From assembly GCA_964449845.1 (NCBI GenBank), contig CAYVES010000048.1, positions 1-14,804 of the forward strand: a DNA stretch of 14,804 nt, written 5' to 3'. How positions within the stretch are numbered: position 1 is the first letter of the stretch; every line of letters starts with the position of its first letter. A program made the translations under genes and the position numbers. Under the pieces are notes generated by a model that had not been told where the DNA came from, searched no databases, and was given only the letters and a program-made list of their open reading frames with translations. Shown piece after piece: positions 1-7,566 of this stretch. Origin of the DNA: SOKG01 sp964449845 (GTDB taxonomy: Bacteria > Chloroflexota > Dehalococcoidia > SZUA-161).

Positions 1-134
1 GGATAAGCTTGGGATGGATTACAAAAAGATTACATGTAACTGCCTCCTGTAGGTTTGCCCCCAAAGCTGCTTGACTAACCGAAGGTGCTACCTTAGACTA
101 GGAGCGCAGTTGAGGAGAAGGGAGGAGTGCCAAC
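1..134. other. Upstream region, possible 3' end of a preceding gene
   Basis: No complete gene is visible. Two plus-strand frames are open from the left edge: one stops at 49-51 and one at 72-74. Either could be the tail of an upstream coding sequence, but both are too short to identify. The remainder holds the candidate promoter and the ribosome binding site at about 120-127. Confidence 0.3.
71..99 (+). promoter_or_regulatory. Candidate sigma70-type promoter for the aldolase-GH1 operon
   Basis: A TTGACT box (71-76, five of six matches to the -35 consensus) is followed after exactly 17 bases by TAGACT (94-99, four of six matches to the -10 consensus). Transcription would start near 106, leaving a leader of about 29 bases that contains the GGGAGGAG ribosome binding site of the first gene. 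This rests on motif matching alone. Confidence 0.4.
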
Positions 135-932
135 ATGGAATGGGGTATGGCGAACAGGATGGCGCAGCTAATTCAATCGGACGGGCGCTGCTTGTTCTTG
201 CCGATCGACCATGGATATTTCCAGGGGCCTACCAGAAAACTGGAAAATCCACGCCAAACTCTTGAGCCTATTCTGCAGTATGCCGACGCAGTCTTCATTA
301 CCAGGGGGGTATTACGTTCTTCGGTAGACCCCGACAAAGCCAAACCCATCATTCTCAGGGTGTCCGGGGGCACCAGCATGGTGGGTAAGGACCTGGCCAA
401 TGAAGGCCTCACCACCTCTATGGAGGAGGCTATCCGCCTTAATGTTTCGGCGGTGGGCATTTCTATCTTTGTGGGCAGCGACTATGAGAAGGAGTCGCTG
501 TTGAATTTGTCGAAGCTTGTTGATGACGGCGAGAAATACGGTATCCCTGTAATGGCGGTTACCGCAGTGGGCAAGGAGCTTGAGAAGCGAGATGCCCGCT
601 ACCTGGCTTTGTGCAGTCGTATTGCTGCTGAACTGGGAGCACGCGTGGTGAAAACCTATTGGTGTGAGAATTTCGACAGGGTGACCCAGGGTTGTCCCGT
701 TCCAGTGGTCATGGCGGGAGGTCCCCAGGTGGACACGGAGCTTGAAGTATTCGAGTTTGTTCACGATGGCATTCAAAAGGGTGCAGTGGGCGTGAATTTG
801 GGAAGGAACGTCTGGCAGAACGATTACCCGGTGGCCATGATCAAGGCCCTGCGCGCCATCATCCACGAAAATGCTACTCCCAAAGAGGCTCAAGAGATAT
901 ACGATAGCGTAAAGAGCGGGAAACAAGAGTAG
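135..932 (+). CDS. LsrF/DhnA-family class I aldolase-like protein
   Basis: This 265-residue TIM-barrel protein belongs to the DeoC/LacD/LsrF class I aldolase family, whose members form a Schiff base with a lysine. The N-terminal WGMANR resembles the WGMQSR of LsrF. IDHGYFQGP (about residues 24-32) and TRGVLRS (56-62) match the family, and VKTYWCENF carries the expected catalytic Lys at about 173. PVVMAGG and GVNLGRNVWQ form the phosphate-binding C-terminal strands. The ATG at 135 has a GGGAGGAG ribosome binding site, and an in-frame stop lies just upstream at 111-113. E. coli LsrF acts on phosphorylated autoinducer-2, but no lsr transport, kinase or regulator genes are visible here. A general sugar-phosphate aldolase or thiolase role beside the glycosidase is therefore equally likely. 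The family is confident; the substrate is not. Confidence 0.88.
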   Translation: MEWGMANRMAQLIQSDGRCLFLPIDHGYFQGPTRKLENPRQTLEPILQYADAVFITRGVLRSSVDPDKAKPIILRVSGGTSMVGKDLANEGLTTSMEEAIRLNVSAVGISIFVGSDYEKESLLNLSKLVDDGEKYGIPVMAVTAVGKELEKRDARYLALCSRIAAELGARVVKTYWCENFDRVTQGCPVPVVMAGGPQVDTELEVFEFVHDGIQKGAVGVNLGRNVWQNDYPVAMIKALRAIIHENATPKEAQEIYDSVKSGKQE

Positions 933-1009
933 CAACTGGATCCGGCGAAGTTGGGCGTGTCTATATTGGTGTGGCCTGCCATCGCCAACTAACGACTGGA
1001 GAAGATTCT

Positions 1010-2395
1010 ATGACCTCTCAATTTTGTGCTTTCCCTGATGACTTTGTCTGGGGGGCAGCCACAGCTGCGTACCAGATCGAAGGCGCCTGGGACAAGGATG
1101 GCAAGGGCGAATCAATCTGGGATCGCTTTACCCATACTCCCGGCAATATCCAAGATGGCAGCACCGGCGATGTGGCTTGCGATCACTACCACCGCTGGGC
1201 TGAGGATATCGCTCTGATGAAAGAACTGGGCCTCAAGGCCTATCGCTTCTCACTCTCCTGGCCCCGCATCTTGCCCACCGGGCGGGGAAAGGTGAATCAG
1301 GCCGGGCTGGATTTCTACAGCCGCCTGGTGGACGGGCTGCTGGAAGCCGGAATCGAGCCATTTGTGACCCTGTACCACTGGGACCTGCCGCAGAGCCTGC
1401 AGGATGAAGGTGGTTGGGCCGCACGCTCGACGGCCGAAGCCTTCGTTGAGTATGCCGACGTCGTCAGCCGCCACCTGGGGGACCGGGTGAAACACTGGAT
1501 TACCCACAACGAGCCGTGGGCGGCAGCGTTTTTCGGCCATCAAATGGGCGCGCATGCGCCGGGCCTTAAAGATTACCCCACTGCGCTCAAAGTCAGCCAT
1601 CATCTACTGCTCTCCCACGGTTGGTCTGTGCCGGTGCTGCGCCGCAACAGCCCTGGCGCTGAGGTTGGCATTACACTCGTCCTGTTTCCCCTTGTGCCAG
1701 GTTCCTCGAATACCGCCGTTCTCCCGATCTTTCGCAAGTTCGACGGCTCCGTCAATCGCTGGTTTCTCGATCCACTCTATGGTCGTCACTATCCCGCCGA
1801 TCTGGTGGCTGAGCATATCGACGCCGGCCATCTCCCAGCGGAGGGACTGACTTCTGTCAAACCAGGTGACCTGGAAGCTATCGCCGCGCCCACTGATTTC
1901 TTGGGCGTTAACTACTACTCGTCGGTGATAGTGCGCACGGAAGTCCCCCGCGAAAGCGAGAAAGAGCCACTGATGCTCCTCTACCATGGGCCTGAATACG
2001 AGTACACCGATATCGGCGCGATGGTCTATCCCGATGGGCTTCGTCATTTGCTGAACCGGCTGCATTTTGAGTACCAGCCAGGCAAGATGTACATCACCGA
2101 AAACGGTGCCAGCTATTCCGACGGTCCCGATGCGGACGGGCAGGTACGGGATCAGCGGCGGTTGGACTATCTGCGCCAGCATTTTGCCGCTGCCCACCGA
2201 GCTATTGAATGCGGTGTGCCCCTGGTCGGCTACTTCGTTTGGTCGCTCATGGACAACTTCGAGTGGAGCTTCGGCTACTCACAGCGCTTTGGCATTGTCT
2301 GGGTGGACTACGAAACCCAGCGGCGCATTCCCAAGGATAGCGCGCTGTGGTACAAACAGGTTATTGCGGAAAACGGCTTTGTCAGACCAACCTAA
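1010..2395 (+). CDS. GH1 family beta-glucosidase/beta-glycosidase
   Basis: A complete glycoside hydrolase family 1 enzyme of 461 residues, the usual length. FPDDFVWGAATAAYQIEG at residues 8-25 is the GH1 N-terminal signature. The acid/base glutamate is in THNEPW (Glu168) and the nucleophile is in YITENG (Glu364). WSLMDNFEW near the C-terminus forms the aglycone and sugar-binding wall. No signal peptide is seen, so it is probably cytoplasmic and hydrolyses imported beta-linked oligosaccharides, releasing glucose or a related sugar. The ATG at 1010 is preferred because GGAGAAG ends 5 bases upstream and the protein then begins at the usual family position. A GTG at 971 would add 13 residues unlike the family. 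It follows the aldolase gene by 77 bases on the same strand, so co-transcription is likely. Substrate range (glucoside, galactoside or fucoside) cannot be read from the sequence. Confidence 0.95.
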   Translation: MTSQFCAFPDDFVWGAATAAYQIEGAWDKDGKGESIWDRFTHTPGNIQDGSTGDVACDHYHRWAEDIALMKELGLKAYRFSLSWPRILPTGRGKVNQAGLDFYSRLVDGLLEAGIEPFVTLYHWDLPQSLQDEGGWAARSTAEAFVEYADVVSRHLGDRVKHWITHNEPWAAAFFGHQMGAHAPGLKDYPTALKVSHHLLLSHGWSVPVLRRNSPGAEVGITLVLFPLVPGSSNTAVLPIFRKFDGSVNRWFLDPLYGRHYPADLVAEHIDAGHLPAEGLTSVKPGDLEAIAAPTDFLGVNYYSSVIVRTEVPRESEKEPLMLLYHGPEYEYTDIGAMVYPDGLRHLLNRLHFEYQPGKMYITENGASYSDGPDADGQVRDQRRLDYLRQHFAAAHRAIECGVPLVGYFVWSLMDNFEWSFGYSQRFGIVWVDYETQRRIPKDSALWYKQVIAENGFVRPT

Positions 2396-2444
2396 TACCG
2401 TTGGTAGGGGCGACCCGTTGGAAGTTGTGCGAAACTCACCTTAT

Positions 2445-2503
2445 GTAGCGTCGTGACTCCTGTCACGACGAGGAATTCGTTGCCACAGGAGTGGCAGCGC
2501 TAC
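2445..2503. repeat. Inverted pair of 27-nt hairpin units (REP/BIME-like element)
   Basis: Two 27-nt units in opposite orientation (2445-2471 and 2477-2503) are separated by GGAAT. Both begin GTAGCG and share the core ACTCCTGT and the end ACGA. Each folds by itself: GTCGTGAC/GTCACGAC with loop TCCT (2450-2469) and TGCCAC/GTGGCA with loop AGGA (2481-2496). The outer ends GTAGCG (2445-2450) and CGCTAC (2498-2503) also pair. The element lies between two converging genes, a typical place for REP/BIME-like dispersed repeats. It has no T-tract, so it is not a classical terminator, although it may slow or stop transcription from both sides. Whether it is dispersed in the genome cannot be seen here. 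Confidence 0.6.
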
Positions 2504-2578
2504 GCTTCTGGGACTTAGATACCGGGTTCAGATTCTGCTGAGTTGTGGTTATTACCGAGGACTATGGCCGTGAGTCCC

Positions 2579-3526
2579 TCAAAGGCTTTGGCTTGTCGCC
2601 TTGATTGACTCCAGATCGCCCATATTGAGGACTTGCACCTGCCTGCTGATCCTTTTGATCAGTTTTGAGAGGACTATCCCAGGGCCAACCTCAATGAAGG
2701 TGGAGACCCCCGCCTCTACCATATACTCGATTGAGGGCTGCCACCGAACACAGTGGCATAGCTGCTGCAGGATTTCCTCTTTCACCTCATCGATGGTGGT
2801 TACCGGCTTGGCCGTGCTGTTGGCCACGATGGGAACCTCGGGGGGGCGAAAGTTGAGCTGTGAGATGGCCCGGGCCATGCCTTCAACCGTAGGCTCCATC
2901 AGAGCGGTATGAAAAGCGCCACTGACCTCGAGCGGCACCGCGCCGGCGGCTCCCCTCGATTGGGCCAAGTCCATGGAGTGTGCCACTGCCGGTTTTGGGC
3001 CGCTGACAACGATTTGCCCGGAGCAGTTGATATTGGCAATCTGGGCACCTGTCTCCATGCATATCTCCTCGACGGTTGCCTCGTCGAGACCGATAATCGC
3101 CGCCATGCCTCCCGGTTTGATTTTGCCCGCTTCCTGCATCAAGCGCCCTCGTTCCCTCACAAGGCGAACTGCGTCGGCAAATTCAAGGACGTTTGCGGCC
3201 ACCAGAGCGGTGTACTCACCGAGGCTGTGTCCGGCGACAATGACAGGCCTCATCGTACCGTTGATCTCTGAAGCCGCCATCAAGCAAGCGATGCTGACTG
3301 TCAGTATCGCCGGCTGGGCGTTGATGGTCTCGCGGAGTTCCTCTTCAGGGCCCTCAAAACAGAGCCGTGATAGGGGAAATTGGAGCGCTTCATCGGCCCC
3401 CTCGAAGACCTGTTTCGCCTGAGGTGAACCCTGATAGAGTTCATGGCCCATCCCAACTGCCTGAGAGCCTTGTCCGGGAAAGACGTAAGCAATCTTGGCT
3501 ATCGGTTTTGTCTCTGGTTCAACCAT
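2579..3526 (-). CDS. fabD: Malonyl-CoA:ACP transacylase (FabD)
   Basis: A 315-residue MCAT of normal length that transfers malonyl from CoA to the acyl carrier protein in the cytoplasm. FPGQGSQ is at residues 16-22. The nucleophile is Ser101 in GHSLGEY, the malonate-binding arginine is about residue 127 (ERGRLMQEA), and the partner histidine is His207 in SGAFHTAL. NCSGQIVVSG forms part of the oxyanion region. The ATG at 3526 has a GGGGA ribosome binding site about 8 bases upstream and lies 16 bases past the end of the PPTase gene. It is the last gene of the minus-strand operon. A weak hairpin (2556-2580) overlaps its stop codon, but there is no T-run. A FabD inside the cluster suggests the locus has its own extender supply, or that it is the genome's only copy. 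Confidence 0.95.
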   Translation of the reverse strand: MVEPETKPIAKIAYVFPGQGSQAVGMGHELYQGSPQAKQVFEGADEALQFPLSRLCFEGPEEELRETINAQPAILTVSIACLMAASEINGTMRPVIVAGHSLGEYTALVAANVLEFADAVRLVRERGRLMQEAGKIKPGGMAAIIGLDEATVEEICMETGAQIANINCSGQIVVSGPKPAVAHSMDLAQSRGAAGAVPLEVSGAFHTALMEPTVEGMARAISQLNFRPPEVPIVANSTAKPVTTIDEVKEEILQQLCHCVRWQPSIEYMVEAGVSTFIEVGPGIVLSKLIKRISRQVQVLNMGDLESIKATSQSL

Positions 3527-3542
3527 GAACTGTCCCCGTCAT

Positions 3543-4124
3543 TCAACAGTAGATCAAATCATCCGCAATAATCCATTGGACTTCGTTGTCGTCATTGAGG
3601 ACGGAGATAATATGATTCTTGTAATACGTTTGCTCAACTTGGAATAGGCGACCTCGATAGTCCAGGACAACATGATTCTCATCGGGAACCGAGGTTACCC
3701 GACAGGCCTTCAGGCCATCGATACCGATTCCGATGGCTTTTAGAGTCGCCTCTTTTGCAGTCCAGTAACGAAAAAACGTATCCCAACACTTGTCTCTGCC
3801 TAACTCCCATTCCTCGTCACTTGCCACGAGACTGAAGATTGCTTCGGAGCGAGGCCTTATTTCTTCGATATCGATCCCGATCTTCTCCTCGCTGACAACC
3901 GCTGTCACGCACTTTGGTTTATGGGAGAGAGACCAGTAGTGGCCGTCAAATGGGCACGGAACATCGTCTTCGTCTTTCAGCAGGTCTCTCAGGACCACTC
4001 CGCTCCTTTCGGCACTCAATCTCAATGCCTCTCGCGCAATGCTGCTAAGCCTGGCCACTTTTTCTTTTCCAGAGAGTTCATGTCTGGCTTCGACAACTGG
4101 CAAGATTACGGGAAACAAAGTCAT
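3543..4124 (-). CDS. Sfp-type 4'-phosphopantetheinyl transferase
   Basis: This protein of about 193 residues converts apo-ACP to holo-ACP by moving phosphopantetheine from CoA to a serine. The three signature blocks of the Sfp/AcpT superfamily are present in order: WSLSHKPKC, then IGIDIEEI with the Mg-binding aspartate (about residue 85), then WTAKEATLKAIG with the second acidic metal ligand. The ATG at 4124 is chosen. A TTG at 4136 would overlap the stop of the preceding FabI-like gene and add four residues, but its GAGGGA would sit directly against the start codon. Tight linkage to the FabI-like gene indicates the same transcript. Within this locus the obvious substrate is the ACP at 12579-12830, whose modified serine lies in a DSM rather than the commoner DSL context. 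A dedicated carrier-activating role is an inference. Confidence 0.9.
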   Translation of the reverse strand: MTLFPVILPVVEARHELSGKEKVARLSSIAREALRLSAERSGVVLRDLLKDEDDVPCPFDGHYWSLSHKPKCVTAVVSEEKIGIDIEEIRPRSEAIFSLVASDEEWELGRDKCWDTFFRYWTAKEATLKAIGIGIDGLKACRVTSVPDENHVVLDYRGRLFQVEQTYYKNHIISVLNDDNEVQWIIADDLIYC

Positions 4125-4132
4125 TGGCCTGG

Positions 4133-4933
4133 TCAATCCCTCATCGCCCTGTCAATGAGGCCTTTGTCAAAGTAGTTGGTCGACATTCCGCAGTCCACGA
4201 TGATGCTCTGGGCATTTATGCCACTGGATCGATCGCTCAATAGGAATGCCACCGCATTGGCGACTTCTATGGTCTCGATAGCTTTCTTACGTAGAGTCAG
4301 TTGTTCGGCGTAGAGGTAATAGTCCAGGTACCCTGGTATCCCTGCGGACGAAGAGGTTCTCAACAACGCGGCCTTGACCGCGTTGAACCTGACCTGGGAA
4401 AACGAGCTGAAGGATTTGGCCAGAAAGCACAAGGTAGAGTCCAGAGCAGCCTTCACAGGCGCCATCCAGCTATAGGGTTCGGCTGCTATTGTCGTGGCTG
4501 AGATCGATATGGTCACTACGGATGCCTTTTCATCCAGGAGGTCTTTGAATGCATTGACGATACTGATCAACGAGAAACAGGATATGTCAACAGATTGCAT
4601 GAAGTCTTTCTTCCTTGTTTCGTGAAATGGCTTGACTCCCGCTTCGTAGTTGGCAAAAGCAATGGAATGAACGATGCCGTGAATCTTGGGATGCTTCTTG
4701 GAGACCTCTTCAGCCAGTTTTGTGATTTCGTCTTCCCGCTCGACATCACATATGTAAATGTCTGCACCTGGGAAAAGCTTGGAAATGCTTTCTTTGTGTG
4801 GCGCAGACTGAACTGAATGGATGACCTTCGCCCCTGCCTCGGAAAGAACCTGGCTGACGAAGAAGGCAACGCTCTTCTTGTTGGCTACCCCGAAGATAAG
4901 GAACGTTTTGTCTGCGATGTCCAGGAAGTCCAT
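4133..4933 (-). CDS. Divergent FabI-like enoyl-ACP reductase (SDR)
   Basis: A 266-residue short-chain dehydrogenase closest in layout to FabI, which reduces trans-2-enoyl-ACP with NAD(P)H. The FabI-type nucleotide motif FGVANKKSVA is at residues 14-23, IHGIVHSIAFA follows at 85-95, and the YX6K catalytic pair is Tyr154 and Lys161 (YSWMAPVK). NAQSIIVDCG ends the fold as in FabI. Hand alignment to E. coli FabI puts isoleucine (Ile144) where FabI has its second tyrosine, Tyr146. The conserved AGP after the active site is also changed to AAL. It may still reduce enoyl groups, act on an odd substrate, or have lost reductase activity. The ATG at 4933 has an AGGGGG ribosome binding site. It lies 23 bases after fabZ and abuts the PPTase gene. 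Confidence 0.8.
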   Translation of the reverse strand: MDFLDIADKTFLIFGVANKKSVAFFVSQVLSEAGAKVIHSVQSAPHKESISKLFPGADIYICDVEREDEITKLAEEVSKKHPKIHGIVHSIAFANYEAGVKPFHETRKKDFMQSVDISCFSLISIVNAFKDLLDEKASVVTISISATTIAAEPYSWMAPVKAALDSTLCFLAKSFSSFSQVRFNAVKAALLRTSSSAGIPGYLDYYLYAEQLTLRKKAIETIEVANAVAFLLSDRSSGINAQSIIVDCGMSTNYFDKGLIDRAMRD

Positions 4934-4956
4934 ATGCCCCCCTTTCAGTTCCGACT

Positions 4957-5382
4957 TTAAACTTCAGACTTCACCAGGCTGACGGCAAACTCCACCGTTA
5001 CCGCCGTCTTCCCGGCAACCGATGCACTGCCTTTCATGAAGGAGGCGTTGCTCACTGTCTCCACAAGCTCCGCTTGCAGCTCCAGCAGGTCGCCCGGCCT
5101 GACGATGTTCTTGAATCTTGCGTTGTTGATACGGGTCAGCACGGGGGTGCCGCCGCCAACGCCGCCCAGGATGTTTGATAGTAGAATCCCCGCGGCTTGG
5201 AAGATGGACTCACAGATGAGCACCCCGGGCATGACCGGATTCCCAGGGAAGTGCCCCTGGAAAAACGACTCGTCCGACCTCATCTCCCTGGTCGCCTTGA
5301 TCTTGTTCTCCGTCAACTCTACAATCTTGTCGACGAACAAAAACGGTGGACGATGAGGTATCGCATTTAAAACATCTTCCAT
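4957..5382 (-). CDS. fabZ: 3-hydroxyacyl-ACP dehydratase (FabZ)
   Basis: A single hot-dog-fold dehydratase of 141 residues, the normal FabZ length. It removes water from 3-hydroxyacyl-ACP to give trans-2-enoyl-ACP. PHRPPFLFVD at residues 9-18 is the FabZ N-terminal signature. QGHFPGNPVMPGVLICE contains catalytic His44 and Glu58; the glutamate marks FabZ rather than FabA, which has aspartate. The start at 5382 is one base after the fabG stop (TAA at 5384-5386), and its GGAGG ribosome binding site lies inside the last codons of fabG. The two genes are therefore almost certainly translationally coupled. Repeated use of this enzyme without enoyl reduction would build conjugated double bonds, which fits the polyene-type reading of the locus. 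Confidence 0.94.
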   Translation of the reverse strand: MEDVLNAIPHRPPFLFVDKIVELTENKIKATREMRSDESFFQGHFPGNPVMPGVLICESIFQAAGILLSNILGGVGGGTPVLTRINNARFKNIVRPGDLLELQAELVETVSNASFMKGSASVAGKTAVTVEFAVSLVKSEV

Positions 5383-5383
5383 T

Positions 5384-6118
5384 TTACAAACCTCCCGTTA
5401 CCTCTAGTGTAGAACCGTTGACATAAGCCGCTTCCTTGGACGCCAGGAAAAGAACGCAGGCAGCGACCTCCTCGGGCTTCCCGAATCTCTTCAAGGGGAT
5501 CTGTGCTATATAGGAATCGCGTAGTTCATCGGGAAGGTCTTGAATCAGATCGGTTGCGATAAACCCTGGTGATACGCAATTCACCGTAATGCCCCTGCGG
5601 GCAACTTCCCTGGACAGTGATTTGGTCAGCGCAACCAGGCCTGCCTTTGAGGCGGCATAGTTTGCCTGACCTTCAAATCCATATTTGCCGGAGGGTGAGG
5701 TTATACTGACAATACGTCCATATCGTTTGCGCATCAGGCTCATCACCGCAAGCTTACACATGTAGAAGATTCCGCTGAGATTGACATTCAGCACATCATG
5801 CCAGTCCGATTCTTTCATCATGGCCAGGACAGCATCCTTCCGAATACCTGCATTATTTACAAGTATCTCGAAGCCTTCATATTTCTTGTCTACGTATTCA
5901 AAAAATTTTTCAACTTCTTCATATTTAGATACGTCACATATTTGGATATCAACATTCTCAGCGAACTCACTGGTGTCTTGCTTGAATTGTTCCGTAGCAG
6001 GTTCGTTTGAGGCGATAATAACCCGGGCACCAGCCCTCAGGAAACCCTCGACAATGCTTTTGCCTATCCCTCTGACGCCGCCGGTTACGATAGCGGTCTG
6101 TCCCTTGAAATCGTACAT
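5384..6118 (-). CDS. fabG: 3-oxoacyl-ACP reductase (FabG)
   Basis: A 244-residue classical SDR that reduces 3-oxoacyl-ACP to the 3-hydroxy form with NADPH. TGGVRGIG (residues 12-19) is the nucleotide loop and LVNNAGI (86-92) the structural motif. NVNLSG supplies the active-site Asn113, with Ser141, and Tyr154/Lys158 in YAASKAG. NCVSPGFIATD is the usual post-catalytic block and VNGSTLEVTGG the usual C-terminus. The ATG at 6118 has a near-perfect AGGAGGTGA ribosome binding site, the best in the operon. The gene starts 23 bases after the stop of the upstream CrtI-like gene and runs directly into fabZ. Confidence 0.95.
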   Translation of the reverse strand: MYDFKGQTAIVTGGVRGIGKSIVEGFLRAGARVIIASNEPATEQFKQDTSEFAENVDIQICDVSKYEEVEKFFEYVDKKYEGFEILVNNAGIRKDAVLAMMKESDWHDVLNVNLSGIFYMCKLAVMSLMRKRYGRIVSITSPSGKYGFEGQANYAASKAGLVALTKSLSREVARRGITVNCVSPGFIATDLIQDLPDELRDSYIAQIPLKRFGKPEEVAACVLFLASKEAAYVNGSTLEVTGGL

Positions 6119-6141
6119 CTGTCACCTCCTGCAAAATGAAA

Positions 6142-7548
6142 TCAGGACCGTAGATACTTGTCAACATTGTTTGAGGTAATCACTCCATAGTTGGCCGCTC
6201 CTAACCAGCCGGACATAATGATCCCTACCGAACCGGTGTGGAAAAGTCCAGGTATCTGCTCGTGAAGCCCCATGCTGATCTTTAATCCTTCGAACTTGGT
6301 GCCGAAAGAGGCACCAAGTTCGTGAAGGGTATACCTCTGAAATGTTTTCGGGGTAGCGGCCTCTGCATAGTCGATCTTCTCCCGGACTCCGGGAATGTAT
6401 TTGTCCAGAGCATCGATCGTCGATTCGATCAACTCCTTTTTTGAAGCGCGGTATTCTTCCTCGGACAGGTTTGCCCAGTCCTCGTAGTTGGCATTGGTAG
6501 AGGAAACGATCGAGTATATGTCAGAGCCTGGTCTTGTCTCCGGATAGTAGATAGAGAAAGTCCGGCTGGTGATATTCCTGCTGCAGAGCATTGTGGAGTC
6601 GAACTTCTCCGCTACTGAGCTGAAGAGCAAATCCCCTATGTAGTCGAACCTCTCGCCCTTTCTGATGCCCATGTAGACCTGGCAACTGCTGTTGTTTAGG
6701 CGTACTTCATTTACTTCTCCCATGAAGTTCCGAGAGAAGTGCTCGTCCCCGGCGAGTTTATGAATGGTTGATAGTAGATTGCCGTTGGAGACAGCAGCCC
6801 TACACTTGATCATCTGCCCATTCGTGACTACTCCCGACACCTTTTGATCTTCGATGATAATTCTTTCCACCGGGCACCTGGTCCTGATATCGACGCCATT
6901 TCTTATGAGCTCATCCTGCATCTTCCCGATAAACTTGTCTGTCCCGCCTTGAACGGTGTAAACGCCTTTGCTCATGAAGTTGGAAAACACAATGCCGTAA
7001 CTTATCGCTGGGTCATCCAGGGTTGATCCGTTCGCATAGGTGATCGGTTCCATTAGCATGCGGACGACATCGTCATGGCCAGGGAAGAACTTTTCAAAGA
7101 GCTCTCTGGTTGTCATCGTCTGCTCATCATAGTAGTTCATATCTCTGGCTGTGTTGAAAAAGCCTTCGATATTCTCTTGGGGTATCTTGAACCGCTCCCG
7201 CAGGATGCGCGTGAAGTCCTCTCTGTCGAAGGTTGTTGTGAAGGAGAATTGAGGGTTGTCAAACCTGATTCCCTTGAGTTGGACGATCATGTCAGCGATT
7301 TCAGGGGTCCAGTACTTACGACAGGTCTTAACCATGCCGAATGGGAATCCGTGCAGGGACACGTCGAAGATGTGCCCCCCCTTCCTCTTGAACCAGGCAG
7401 CCAATCCACCGAGCTGATAGTGCTGCTCCAGCAGCAAAACTGAATGCCCGCTTCTGGCAAGCATATTGGCACAACTAAGACCCCCCAATCCACTGCCGAT
7501 AACGACGGCATCATATTCCGGCTTTGTGTCTTTCAACCTATCGTTCAT
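6142..7548 (-). CDS. CrtI/CrtISO-like FAD-dependent desaturase or isomerase (copy A)
   Basis: A 468-residue flavoprotein of the phytoene desaturase/carotenoid isomerase superfamily. The N-terminal FAD fold shows AVVIGSGLGGLSCANMLA (GSGLGG at 18-23), with the ribose-binding glutamate in LLLEQHYQLGG (Glu41). GGHIFDVSLHGF follows, as in CrtI relatives. The C-terminal FAD block is PGLFHTGSVGIIMSGWLGAA. Members oxidise or isomerise long hydrophobic polyenes at membranes using FAD. No phytoene synthase, cyclase or prenyl transferase is present in the window, so the substrate is probably the acyl chain made by the surrounding FASII enzymes (inference). The ATG at 7548 has an AAAGG ribosome binding site and follows the other CrtI-like gene by 18 bases. 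It clearly differs from that neighbour and is not a recent duplicate of it. Confidence 0.87.
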   Translation of the reverse strand: MNDRLKDTKPEYDAVVIGSGLGGLSCANMLARSGHSVLLLEQHYQLGGLAAWFKRKGGHIFDVSLHGFPFGMVKTCRKYWTPEIADMIVQLKGIRFDNPQFSFTTTFDREDFTRILRERFKIPQENIEGFFNTARDMNYYDEQTMTTRELFEKFFPGHDDVVRMLMEPITYANGSTLDDPAISYGIVFSNFMSKGVYTVQGGTDKFIGKMQDELIRNGVDIRTRCPVERIIIEDQKVSGVVTNGQMIKCRAAVSNGNLLSTIHKLAGDEHFSRNFMGEVNEVRLNNSSCQVYMGIRKGERFDYIGDLLFSSVAEKFDSTMLCSRNITSRTFSIYYPETRPGSDIYSIVSSTNANYEDWANLSEEEYRASKKELIESTIDALDKYIPGVREKIDYAEAATPKTFQRYTLHELGASFGTKFEGLKISMGLHEQIPGLFHTGSVGIIMSGWLGAANYGVITSNNVDKYLRS

Positions 7549-7566
7549 CAGTAACCTTTCCCTCTT

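Noticed and set aside
312..935. Long antisense open frame (about 207 codons) opposite the aldolase gene
   Set aside because: The plus strand encodes a clear LsrF-family protein with a ribosome binding site; the antisense product has no recognisable motif.
1604..2197. Long antisense open frame (about 197 codons) opposite the GH1 gene
   Set aside because: It overlaps conserved GH1 coding sequence completely and shows no family features.
2556..2580. Hairpin at the fabD stop considered as an intrinsic terminator
   Set aside because: The stem is about 7 bp with a bulge and is not followed by a T-run in either direction.
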